Assembly: GCA_033026295.1 (NCBI GenBank)
Contig: CM065173.1
Span: 434,001 to 498,000 of the forward strand
Direction of reading: 5' to 3'
DNA length: 64,000 nt
Source of the DNA: Channa striata
Taxonomy: Eukaryota; Chordata; Actinopteri; Anabantiformes; Channidae
The number at the start of each line of letters is the position of its first letter. The first letter of the stretch is position 1. This document shows positions 47,301 through 57,400 of this stretch, piece after piece. The notes under the pieces were generated by a model, which did no database searches, had not been told where the DNA came from, and was given only the letters and a program-made list of their open reading frames with translations. Both the position numbers and the translations under genes were made by a program.

Positions 47301-49259
47301 ATGTTGCTGGTCATTGTAGTGTTACACTCACCACAGGGGCCAGCTGGTTATGGAAATGATCTTCATTAAAGTCCAATAAGCTGGGTAGGGGAAGAGACTG
47401 ACTAAACATTTGCTTTGGCTCGCAACAACAGTAATTTTTGACAATAATAAATATAGCTGTATCTTTTATTGTAATATGTTATTAGAAAACAGTTGATTAA
47501 AAATGTTTTTTCAGGTTTTTAATAGAGCAGCTCAACAAACAGCAACCATGTGGGACAAAATGTAGTTCTACCCTATAATCAGTTGGGGCAACTAGATCAG
47601 GCCTAAAATCAGGCAAAAACTGTATATGATGTCAAAGTTCTTAAATCCTTCAGTCCTAATTTTGATCTTGTAATTTCCCTCAGGTCACCCAGAGCATCTG
47701 ATTGGACCGTGGTCCTGGGTCGTCTGAATCTGAACGTCTCCAACGCCTTTGAGGTGACACTGAATGTGACCAAGATCACTCTGAGCAACCAGACTGGGTC
47801 TAATATAGCAATGCTGCATCTGGCCACCCCACCCACCCTGTCCAACTACATCCAACCCATCTGTCTGAAAAATGGCCGACCCTTCAATGTGGGCTCCGCG
47901 TGCTGGGCTGCAGGCTGGAGCTCAAGGGGAGGAGGTGGTGAATTTGTGACACTAAAATGACACAGTAATGATGCTAATTGTAGGCATCAAATGACACATA
48001 GTTAGGTTATAGAGGTAATTGCTAAATGGATGTTGTTTTCTGAATTTTACAACCTTAGTGGAGCAAGTTCTACAGGAGATCCAGACCTCCGTGGTGGAGT
48101 GTGGGAACACATCAAGTGACAGCCTTTGTACAGAAACTTTTACGGTGGATCAGGTAAATAATGAGAATATAGTTCTCATTGTTTATTGAGAACTACAGTG
48201 GCTACATTTTTTACCTGTAGAGGTCACAGTACAGGCAATCAGTTTTCTGATTCTAATTTGGGAGCTGATCCATTGGAGCCACAACTGAACAAGAGGCAAA
48301 AGGCAGGGTAATATGTGGCATTTTCTGCCACTTATACAACCAGCTTCTTCAGACTTAGAAGGAGAACTTAGAAAGAAACACTAAACTATTCACCTGTAAG
48401 AATAAGTCACCAGCCAACCTAACTGTATGTCTTTGGGCTGCTTGAAGAAACCGAGTACCCAGAGGGTTGGGTTTCATGCATTTACCAGGAGTACATGCAT
48501 ACTCCACACAGAAAGGAAAGAGAAACGTTGCATCAATTACTGTTACGCACAATTTGTATGTAAAGTTGCAATTACAAACAAAGAGCCACACCTCACAGGA
48601 ATCTCTGCATTATAGGAAACACACTACAAATATTGTTTGTATAGTCTTGACTTTATTATGTAAAGCGCCTTTAGATGACCTTGTTGTAAATTGGCGCTAT
48701 ATAAATAAAGTTGAAAAATAAAAATACAGTTAAGACTCAAAACTATATAACCACCACTGAACATTTCCAAACTGTCTGCTGCAAACACTCAATGCGGGGT
48801 GAATAATTTTCAGTGAAACTGTGTTTATAGTGTTTTCCAAAATGCCGACATTCCTGTAAGACATGCTGTTTTTTAAAAATTGACACAGAGTTTATGTTAT
48901 ATATATATATAATATTTTCATAAGGTTCATGCTGGAATGGAACATTTCCACTTTTCCGGCTTTTTCAGGGGCTTTCTGGAGGTCCGCTGATGTGTAAGCA
49001 GGATGGCTCGTGGTTCCAGGCTGCAGTGTTAACAGCCGACTCCACCATTCAAGAACAAGCAGATGTGATGGTTTTCACCAGTATGAAACAGTTTGAGCCC
49101 TTTCTCTTTCAGACGCTGGGGACATACTTGTCTCCAGCCCCCACCAACACCACCACCACCATCAGCCCCTCACCCACCAGTGGGTGTCCTTCTCAGTTCA
49201 CCTTCTTCCTTTTTTTCCATCTTGCCGCCTTCTCTGTGTGTGTCCACTTCTCCTTATAG
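39965..49259 (+). CDS. Gene B: polyserase-like protein with three S1 serine protease domains and mucin-like linker
   Basis: A 14-exon paralog of gene A. Exons: 39965-40019, 41316-41336, 41600-41762, 42059-42327, 43081-43217, 43324-43591, 43700-43859, 44797-45068, 45440-45585, 45665-46685, 47098-47266, 47684-47937, 48059-48153, 48969-49259. Sum 3321 nt (1106 aa). Ten exons (1-9 and 13) plus exon 12 are the same size as in gene A. Exon 10 is twice as long (1021 against 505 nt) because of a Pro/Thr repeat. Exons 11 and 14 differ by 3 and 6 nt. Predicted secreted or GPI-anchored protein: domain 1 active, domains 2 and 3 inactive. Introns are short and nearly free of insertions. Probably arose with gene A by tandem duplication. 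Confidence 0.9.
40020..41315 (+). other. Gene B intron 1
   Basis: A 1296-bp AT-rich intron, the only large intron longer in gene B than in gene A. No repeat family or coding content recognised. Confidence 0.5.
41350..41376. repeat. (AT)n microsatellite
   Basis: About 13 uninterrupted AT dinucleotides in gene B intron 2, right after the microexon donor site. Confidence 0.9.
41600..43591 (+). CDS. Gene B exons 3-6: protease domain 1 (active, trypsin-like)
   Basis: Exons 41600-41762, 42059-42327, 43081-43217 and 43324-43591 give residues 26-304. Activation site K35|IIGG. Triad His76 (TAAHC), Asp124 (NNDITLL) and Ser218 (GDSGGP). Asp212 at the specificity site (KDTCQ) predicts cleavage after Arg/Lys. 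QCNCDYGFIKILDNMMCAG replaces the gene A version. Very similar to domain 1 of gene A, including all exon lengths. Confidence 0.9.
43700..46685 (+). CDS. Gene B exons 7-10: protease domain 2 (inactive) and expanded mucin-like linker
   Basis: Exons 43700-43859, 44797-45068, 45440-45585 and 45665-46685 give residues 305-837. Activation site R314|IAGG. His354 is present, but the Asp102 site is Asn (DNNISLL, residue 402) and the serine site is Asn (GDNGGP, codon AAT at 45671-45673, residue 500). Two of three catalytic residues are therefore gone. From about residue 573 to 837 the chain is PPTTLLTTTLPPTTQ-like repeats, about 265 residues of Pro, Thr and Leu with almost no other residues. This is a probable heavily O-glycosylated stalk. 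Confidence 0.9.
43860..44796 (+). other. Gene B intron 7
   Basis: A 937-bp intron, partly alignable with gene A intron 7. The long plus-strand open frames here show no protein features and are intronic. Confidence 0.5.
45890..46680. repeat. Coding minisatellite (Pro/Thr repeat) in gene B exon 10
   Basis: Imperfect tandem copies of CCTCCAACCACCCTCCTTACAACGACC-type units (shown in pieces: CCTCCAACCAC, CTCCTTACAAC). The + strand is rich in C and nearly free of G. Later units change to CGTCCAACCACCCTGGCCCC. The long minus-strand open frames here, made of VVGGRVVVRRVVGG words, are shadows of this repeat. Confidence 0.9.
47098..49259 (+). CDS. Gene B exons 11-14: protease domain 3 (inactive) and hydrophobic C-terminus
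   Basis: Exons 47098-47266, 47684-47937, 48059-48153 and 48969-49259. Starts VVCGQALLNSR|SLAG, so even the activation motif is degraded. The His57 site is SNADC (Asp), the Asp102 site is SNIAMLHL (Asn) and the serine motif is GLSGGP with Asp194 changed to Leu. Exon 14 is almost the same as in gene A. The C-terminus FTFFLFFHLAAFSVCVHFSL is hydrophobic and ends the protein, after a Pro/Thr/Ser stretch ending SGCPSQ, which fits a GPI-anchor signal. The exon 11 acceptor is CAGTAG, so use of the first AG would add one codon. Confidence 0.88.
48154..48968 (+). other. Gene B intron 13
   Basis: An 815-bp intron that contains an L2 tail fragment (48625-48716) and a short (TA)n run at 48899-48912. The last about 150 bp match gene A intron 13. 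Confidence 0.55.
48625..48716 (+). repeat. Solo L2 LINE 3' tail
   Basis: Contains TTGTATAGTCTTGACTTTAT and GGCGCTATATAAATAAAGTT, the same 3' end as the L2 copies at 34741 and 50046. Only about 90 bp remain, an extreme 5' truncation, inside gene B intron 13. Confidence 0.85.
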
Positions 49260-50045
49260 AAACCTCCAGCTTCACTTACAGAAATTTATGTGAACAAATG
49301 AATATGAACAAATGTGGTGACAAACCTCCAGTCAAACAACGTCAGATTTTGTTTGTGTGCAGGTAATATTGGGTTTTCGATCAGATACATGTTAGTGTTT
49401 TCTTCCTGATTAGATAATAAAAGTGTTTGGTTATTCTGATCCCTAAGGGTTAATGAAATGTTTTTATCATTTCATACAAACATGAAATAATCCAATGTTG
49501 TCATTGTGTGACTGTTAGTTGAACACCAAAACAACTATACATGTTTTTATTGAAAATTAATAGGTTTCTTAAGATTTTATTACAACAACAGATTTTTTTG
49601 ACATTAACAGCTTCTAGTGTAAAATGTATGAAGCTTTCTACTAATTACTATAAATATATTGGCTTCTCCAAAACAATACAAAGATGGAGCGATAAAAATC
49701 TATTATTTTTACTTTTGTTTAATTATAAAACAATAAACTACACTAAGTCGTTTATTGTCTAATCAGGAATATTACTAGAATCATGGTTGTCACATTGTGA
49801 TGTAGTAAGTAAGTAAGTGAATCATTTAATCCCTGATTGTATGTTTAATCATTTATGCTCAGAATAAATTAATGCATTCTTTCAATTCGTGAAGGCAAAT
49901 TGTGTGTCTGTTAAAACAATGCAGTAATAAAAGATGGAGGGTTTCTTGTTTCACCAAACCAAAGCTGCTGTTGGTGGAGCTGGTTTGTTTCCAAACCACC
50001 AGCAGTCAAAAAAATACTTTTTTAATACTGTTATTTAGAAATTCA
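49260..50045. other. Gene B 3' flank
   Basis: Probable 3' UTR and flank, partly alignable with the gene A flank (27427-28200). Very AT-rich from 49500 on. No further gene. Confidence 0.5.
49416..49421 (+). terminator. Candidate polyadenylation signal of gene B
   Basis: AATAAA about 157 bp after the stop codon, the first one downstream. Not tested by transcript data. Confidence 0.45.
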
Positions 50046-51281
50046 ATTAAATTCAACTTTATTTATATAGCGCCAATTTACAACAAGGTCATCTTAAGGC
50101 ACTTTACATAATAAAGTCAAGACTATACAAACATGTAGAGAAAACCCAACAAATCCCCCTTGAGCAGCCATAGGCAACAGTGGAGAGGAAAAACTCCCTT
50201 TAACGGAAGAAACCTCCAGCAGAACCAGGCTCAGGGTGGACGGCCATCTACCTTGACCGGTTTGGCTGAGTGGAAAGTGGAGAGAGAAAAGAACAGAGCA
50301 ACAAAAGCAACAACAACACATTGAGCAGGTTAGTGGGACAAGTTGCTGCGATAAGCTTTATCGAAGACAGGGACAGAGAGAAGGAGACAGAGAGGGAGAA
50401 AGACAACTACGGGACAAAGAAGATACAGAGTTAATGTCATACAGTGGTGACATTATAGATGTGGGGTGAGAGGAGAGAATGAAGAGAAGAGGAAAGTGTC
50501 TCAGTGCAGAGTCCCCCAGCAGTCTAAGCCTATAGCAGCATGACTATAACCAACTATAAGCTTTATCGAAGAGGAAGGTTTTGAGCCTAGTCTCAAAAGT
50601 AGAGAGGGTGTCTGCTTCCCAAATCTGGACTGGGAGCTGGTTCCACAGCAGAGGAGCTTGATAGCTATAGGCTCTGCCTTCCATTCTATTTTTGGAAATC
50701 CTGGGAACCATAAGTAGGCCTGCATTTTGGGACCGAAGTGGTCTAGTAGGATGATATGGTACTAGGAGATCTTTTAGATATGATGGAGCTTGACCGTTTA
50801 AAGCTTTATAGGTAAGAAGAAGGGTTTTAAATTCTATTCTGCATTTAATGGGAAGCCAATGGAGAGAAGCTAATGAAGGTGAAATATGATCTCTCTTACC
50901 AATCCCAGTCAGTAATCTTGCTGCAGCATTTTGGATTAATTGGAGGCTTTTTAGAGAGTTACTGGGGCAGCCTGAAAGTAGAGAATTACAATAGTCCAAT
51001 CTAGAAGTAACAAATGCATGGACCAGTTTTTCGGCATCGCTTTGAGACAGGATGCTCCTAATTTTGGCAATGTTTCTCAGGTGGAAGAAGGCTGTTCTAG
51101 AGATTTGTTTTATGTGTGAGGTAAATGACAAATCCTGGTCAAAAATGACTCAGAGATTCCTTGCAGTACTACTGGGGGCAAGAGTTATGTCGTCTAAAGT
51201 AGCAATATGGTTAGAAAACATGTTTCTTAGACTTTTAGGCCCAAATAAAATAACTTCAGTTTTATCTGAGTTTAGAAGTGT
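50046..51281 (-). mobile_element. L2-type LINE, copy C, 3' part
   Basis: Left end AATTCAACTTTATTTATATAG is the inverted L2 tail. The element runs through the 3' UTR and the C-terminal half of ORF2, then stops abruptly at 51281 in the word for LLNSDKTEVI. The part from 51735 on carries L2 ORF1. Confidence 0.87.
50544..51281 (-). pseudogene. L2 ORF2 C-terminal reverse transcriptase remnant, copy C
   Basis: An open minus-strand frame (51131-50544) with SFTSHIKQISRTAFFHLRNI, LDYCNSLLSGCPSN, LASLHWLPI, YHPTRPLRSQNAGLL and PLLWNQLPVQIW. A preceding segment up to 51281 is in another frame. The catalytic YADD region is not included. The C-terminal part is better preserved than in copies A and B. Confidence 0.85.
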
Positions 51282-51734
51282 GAGGGAAATTTTGATCAAT
51301 GACGATCTGTTCACACTTCTGGCAGAGGCCAGACACCGGGTCCCCGCCACTCAGTGGGAAGCCTACGGGAACTAGAAGGAACATTGAATCCCAGAATATT
51401 CCTTGACACCTAAAACAGACCCTACTGTCTTCTTTGTTTTCCCTGACCTTTTGTTTAACCCTAGCTTCCCAGGTGGCTGTCCTGGCAGAGATGAGAGACA
51501 GTAACTCAGACTTGTTAGTTGTGCGTGATTTGCATAGTGGAGCAGTTAAAAACGCAAAGACTCCTGACAGAATTCATCAGATCACTTGTCTGATCCATTC
51601 GAGTGTAAACTGCTTTTTGCTCTGTTCCTCTGCCTTTTTGCTTATTTTACCTATGTTATTGTCATTAAATTGCTTGATGATAATGTGAGAGCTGCCTCCT
51701 GTCTCTTAACTTGCTCTCCCAGATTTTTCCACAA
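51282..51734. other. Unidentified 453-bp insert inside L2 copy C
   Basis: Not L2-like at either side. It begins GTGTGAGGGAAATTTTGATC and has a short plus-strand open tail DDLFTLLAEARHRVP that I do not recognise. It could be filler from another element or the scar of a rearrangement. Confidence 0.4.
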
Positions 51735-52330
51735 CAATAATCTTACGGTATCTACGTTTATCCTTAGACAGGAGTTTCAAATAGGATTCGATGTCGCCCA
51801 CTCTGGCCCCAGGGTAACACTGGCCGCTGGCGTCTCTAACTGCACGTTTCTGACTATGGAGTCGCCAATTACCAGAGTTCGTTCCTCAGCGGGTGTGTCG
51901 CTGAGTGGGGAAAATCGATTAGAAACGTGAACCGGCTGGTGGTGAACCTGGGGCGTCTGTTTAGCGTTAGATCGCTTACGAACCGTCACCCAGCCGGCCT
52001 GGCTTCCCGGCTGCTCGGGTACTGCTGGGGAACAGCTAACAGTGGCTAAGCTAACAGTGGCTAAGCTAGGTTGGTCCGCACCAGCTACCGGGGCCTGACT
52101 AGCTGGATTGTTTGTCATGGTGCGGAGCCGAGCTTCCAATTCAGAGAGCCTCGCCTCCAAAGCTGCAACAACCCTACGCTTATTACAAGTACCGTTATCA
52201 CTAAAGGAGGCAGAGGAAAAACTAAACATGTTGCAGACAGAGCAAGTCAGAGGAGAGACAGAAGGAGATGGAGAAGCCATTGCTAGGTGCTAGGCTAACG
52301 AAGCTAGATCGATTAAGTTTAGTTAGCGTT
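51735..52330 (-). mobile_element. L2-type LINE, copy C, 5' part (ORF1 region)
   Basis: Contains the first half of L2 ORF1 plus upstream sequence rich in GTTAGCTAG words (about 52300-52345). It has the same orientation as 50046-51281, which suggests one element with a large central loss, although two copies cannot be excluded. Confidence 0.65.
51777..52280 (-). pseudogene. L2 ORF1 N-terminal part
   Basis: Encodes a Ser-rich start (MASPSPSVSPLTCSVCNMFS), a heptad-like segment (ALEARLSELEARLRTM, a probable short coiled coil), GWVTVRKRS, and RTLVIGDSIVRNV, the first block (GDS) of the SGNH esterase-like fold of L2/CR1 ORF1. The frame then runs out at 51777. The C-terminal blocks of a sister ORF1 are at 17041-17313. 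Confidence 0.7.
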
Positions 52331-53392
52331 AGCTAGTTTGTTTAATTATCTCAGGAGAGCAGGTGTTTTCGTAAACAAATCTTATGCCCCAAGTGATAGT
52401 TTATACACAGAGAAATCACTAATTTAGAAAACAAGAGCTACGATTAACCAGTGAACAATCCTTCGGCAGAGACCCGAAACAGTGTGAAGAAAACAGGAAG
52501 TGACACAATACGCACAATAGGCTTATCGCAGGAGGAGTCATGTGCTCTCTGCCCCCTTCAGATGCATTTCCTGAAGGGGACAGAAACAGGAAATGACCAT
52601 CTACAGCATGTGGAGACATCACATTACACTCAAGATTCCTTCTAATGTAGAGAGGGCCACAAAGAGAGGAAATTATACACTCAGACTGACTGACTGCAAC
52701 AGCCAGTCTAACTTTAGTTTTTCTGTACACGAAAAACATTTAAGTTTAAGATAAACAGTTGAATATATAATTTATTGTTTGGGCTTTTATACAATGGTCT
52801 TAACAGCTGAAAATGTAGAACAAAAATCAGAACAGCTCTTAATAAGTTTGGGTTTTTAGCTTTGGACTTTTTTTATGGGATGATTGTATTTCTCGTTAAA
52901 AATATATATCCCGGTTGTGAGTGAGTACACCACATGATATCCAGAGTCTTTCTCACTTAGACTAATCACAGCTCAATCTATAGCAGAAGCCCTGTAACAG
53001 CTAGTCAGACAATGGACAATTACAAGGCCACGTCAAATAGTATGCCTGGCCAGCATCATCTTACCACCACATGCTCTTTATTTACTTACCTTTTCCTCTG
53101 TGTAATCCCGGCCACTGACTTGTCTCTTCTTTCCCCATTTCTCCTGGTCACTGATGTACCTCCTACACTGAAAAAAAAAGAATATGAATTTATATGCACT
53201 GTAAAATTTGCAGTGTTTTTACATTTTTTTTATTAATGGTTAAACCTCACTAAGTTTACAGCGAATGGCCATTATTTGATTATTTGCTATCAATTTATGA
53301 TCAAATTCTGTAATTAATAAAAAAGTTATATCTTTTTCAAAAAATTCCATCAGAACTAGTAATTTAAAATCAAAAATGTATTTCTACAATTC
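52331..53392. other. Unassigned intergenic DNA
   Basis: No gene or named repeat. A short A-run lies near 53171 and AT-rich sequence around 53210-53340. Confidence 0.45.
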
Positions 53393-53411
53393 ACATTCAG
53401 ACACTGCATGG
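53393..53411 (+). repeat. Target-site duplication of RTE copy D, left
   Basis: ACATTCAGACACTGCATGG, repeated exactly at 60029-60047. Confidence 0.92.
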
Positions 53412-53999
53412 AATCTAGCCACAGGGGTTGCAATCTAGCCACAGGGGTTGCAAGCCAGTAACTTCTGTGCCGGTCCCAAGCCCAAATAAATAGAAAGGGT
53501 TGCATCAGGAAGGGCATCCAGCGTAAAATTTTGCCAAGTACAACCATGCGAGTCATCCATATCACTTTCAACGACCGCTGCTGTTAACCTACAGGGTTCC
53601 GGTGGAAATTGGACTACTGTTGGTCGAAGAAGGAGAGGAGGCAGAAGGGTTCGTGGTCAGAGAGAGAAGGGGAAAGGCAGGAGCTTAGATTTGAGAGTAG
53701 GGACTCTTAACATTGGCACAATGACAGGGGAGCTGGCAGACATGATGGAGAGAAGGAATGTAGATGTACTGTGTGTGCAGGAGACGAGGTGGAAGGGTAG
53801 AAAAGCACGTAGTATTGGAGGAGGATACAAACTGTTCTACCATGGTGTGGATAGGAAGAGAAACGGAGTAGGAGTGATCCTGAATGGGGAGTTTGTGAAC
53901 AATGTTCCAGAGGTGAAAAGAGTCTCAGACAGGGTGATGAGCCTAAAGCTAAAAATCGAAGGGGTGATGGTGAACGTAGTCAGTGAGTATGCTCCACAA
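53412..53999 (+). mobile_element. RTE-type LINE, copy D, 5' part
   Basis: Begins AATCTAGCCACAGGGGTTGCAA with the 5' unit present twice. It encodes the N-terminus and endonuclease start (QETRW, GVGVIL; open frame 53691-54011) up to GCTCCACAAG, where the BEL/Pao LTR begins. About 770 bp of RTE sequence (compared with copy A, about 3350-4120) are missing between this part and the part at 58612. Confidence 0.88.
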
Positions 54000-54087
54000 G
54001 TTAGCTACTAGTTGTCTATCTACTGACACAGCATAACTGCAGAAAGGTATATAAGCATAGAACAAACATTTGACATTGGCTCATTCA
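54000..54087 (-). repeat. BEL/Pao 3' LTR, truncated to 88 bp
   Basis: Identical over 88 nt to 58524-58611. It ends CATTCA on the + strand (TGAATG on the element strand). Its outer about 300 bp are missing, and it is fused directly to RTE sequence. Confidence 0.75.
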
Positions 54088-54426
54088 CACCCGGGCCCCA
54101 ATTGTGCAGTAATATTAAAGAATAGTTGACTTAATGTTGGAAACAATTACCAAATCATAGTGAACAATGAAAATTGGAACCCACATTAGGTGTAGCAAAC
54201 GTGTAACAAGTAATAGTAAATATCTGAAGTCTAACAATGAACATTAGAACTAATTTGTAGAACTTAGCTTGAACATCTAACAGTTACGAGAATACATTGT
54301 AATAATAAACAATAAAGCGCCTAAATATGGCACCACCACCAACTTGAAGGTCTTCCTTCTTCTTTCTTCGGCGTCAGAGGTCTCTAGGACTTGACACACC
54401 GTAGGAGAACAGTCTTTACCACGGTC

Positions 54427-57400
54427 TCATTCTGATTCGTGAAGAAGACAGACCTTGGTTACAGGTCTATCCAGCTCATTGGTTTTGGTCTTGATGCGAA
54501 CCTGGCGAACCAAGCCACGGTTATCTTTTATTGCCTCGACGATCTTTCCTATGATCCACGAGTTTCGAGGTGCTGAGTCATCAACGATCAACACGATGTC
54601 TCCAGGAACGAAATAACTCTTAGCATGTGTCCATTTTTGCCGTTTTTGAAGGTTAGGAAGATACTCCTTTATCCATCGTTTCCAAAAGAGATCCGCCATG
54701 TATCTGTAAGGTGTAATTATCCTTCGGATCTTCCCCACCATGAGCTGCGACACTCGAGTCTTGGGCTGAATAATAAGGTGTTTGGATTCTTCTGTTCCCG
54801 CAGTAGGCACCAAATGAGGAATGGTCATGGGGTCTAGGGGGGCAGCTCTTGCCTTTCCAAACACAAAGGCATATTGAACATCATTACTTCTGTTTTGTTG
54901 AATCAGGTAGGTTACTGTTCCATAGCCCACCTCGCTGGCGTCTGAAAAATGATGCAGGTGAGTGGAAATTGGCTGACCAAAGCCCCCTGGCTTGAAGCAT
55001 CGTTCTATTCCAAAGTCGCGTAGTTGTTGCAGACCCTGTACCCATTGGAGCCATTTCTGGGCGAAATGTTCAGGTACGGTTTCATCCCATCCTAACTTCA
55101 TCCAGCAAAGCTCCTGCATAATATTTCTGGCTGCTAAAGTCACAGGTGCTAGTATTCCCAAAGGATCATATACCGAGCTTAACATGGACAGAATTCCCCT
55201 TTTAGTGGGAGGTTTATTTTGGATGGAAATTGTGAACTTGAACTGATCTGACTGTATGCACCATTGCACGCCCAACACTCTCTCCACTGGAAGCGTGTTT
55301 TCCAAATCCAGGTCCTTTACTTCCTTCGCCTTCTCCTCCTCCAGTATTGCCGCCAACACCACTCTATTGTTAGAGATCCATTTATTTAGTCTGAAGCCAC
55401 CCTTCTGACATACAGCCTTCAGACTTTGGTAGAGGTCTTTAGCTTTGTCAACAGACTCGACAGACTTCAAGCAGTCGTCGACATAAAAATTCTGTAATAC
55501 TGTATTTATTGTACAAGCTTCGAACAGATGTACGTTATCTTCGGCACATCGCCGGAGAGCATAGCTTGCACAACTAGGCGAAGAAGTAGCCCCGAACAGA
55601 TGCACTTCCATTCTGAATTCACCCATTGGCTGACTGGTGTCACCCTCTGGCCACCACAAGAATCTAAGCAAGTCAGCATCTTCTTGCGGAACCTTTACTT
55701 GGTGGAACATGGCTTCCACGTCAGCTACTATCGCCACAGGTTCTTGACGAAATCTAGTTAGGACACCAATTATAGTGCTAGTAAGGTTTGGGCCTTGGAG
55801 AAGTTGTTCGTTTAATGAGGTGCCCTGATATGATGCCCCACAGTCAAACACTACACGAAGCTTGTGCTTCTTGGGATGATACACTCCGTGATGAGGAATA
55901 TACCAAACTTTTCCATCGCTGCGGCCAAGATCCTTATCCGGAACTTTAGCTGCATATCCTTTAGTGATCATATCCGTCACGAAAGCGATGTACTCCAATT
56001 TAAATGAGGGATTCTTGAGAAACTTCCTCTTGAGATTCACTGCACGTTGCTCTGCCACAGCACGATTGTTAGGCATTTTGACATTCAAGTCCTTTAGTGG
56101 TAAGTTAATGCAGTAGTGGCCGTTTATTATTTTGGCAGATTGCGCCACCCTTTCCATAAATAGGTGATCTGCCTTAGACATCCCCTGATCCTCCTCTTGA
56201 GCTCCTTCAGGAAAGTCATATTTGAATTGTTCCTTCCACAGATTCTCTAGCTTTGCTACAGATATGCGATTTGACAGAACTGGTCTTATTCCCTTTTCAG
56301 CTTTACTACAACCACCCTCTCTCAGCGGCCCCGTATCCGAATCCTGACTAAAACTAGTACTGACGAAACCACTGTAAACTTTCTGTTTGTCACTTTCAAC
56401 TGTCCCTACTTCTTTAACTGCACTATTTTCTTGGTGTTTTATATGCAGCAATGTGGGGTGTGCCTTTGAACATACCTGACAGTTTAATCTCTCCTGACAG
56501 AATTTACTCATGTGACCCGCCTTCAGACAACTGAAGCATAGTCCATGACTTTTGAGAAAGTCGACCTTCTCTTGGTGGGGTGAATTGAGAAGTTTTGCAC
56601 ATTCATTAAAAACATGCTGACCATGGCAGAAAAGACAAGACTCCTGCACGGCCTTGATGTTCTTAGTGACGCCTTTTATGTTAGGACTTGGCTTTGAAGT
56701 CATGTCCTTTTGAACCGTCCTTGGTATTACATGGGTGGTAAAACTCTTTTTTACACCCACCTGTCTTCCTGACTTATCATCAACAGGATTTTTTACTTGC
56801 CCTTTGGATTTATCTTCAATGTTTCCGTACAAAGGATGCGACGCCTCCTTTGCCATTTTGTTTACGAACGCCACCAAGTCTTTAAATTTAGCCCTACGGC
56901 CGTCCTTCATCTCAACTTTAAGAGCCACACTCCTCCACTTCTCTCTCAGCTTATATGGAAGCTTTAGAAGAATGGATCTAATGTTATGTACGTTATCTAA
57001 CTCTGCTAGATAGTCTAACTCTGCTACTGCGCGTCCACAACTAGTTAGGAAAAGTGCAAACGACCGGAGAGCTTCACTATCATCAGCTCTAATTGTTGGC
57101 CAATTTAAGACCTTATCCATGTAGGCTGCGGATATCGTATATTCATTGCCAAAATGCTCAGTTAAAAGTCTCCTGGCCTCCTTATATCCACGATGTGCCT
57201 CCATGGGAAGACAACTTCGTACCAAAACTCTAGGTTGTCCTCTAGTATACTGCTCCAAAAAGTAAAGCCTATCCCGATCGTTATCTGTCTTACTTTCAAT
57301 ATTATGTTCAAAAGCCATTATGAAGGGACCATACTCTAAAGGATCCCCCCAAAAATTGGATATGCTCTGCAAAGGTAGAGTACCTGACCTTTGATTAGTC

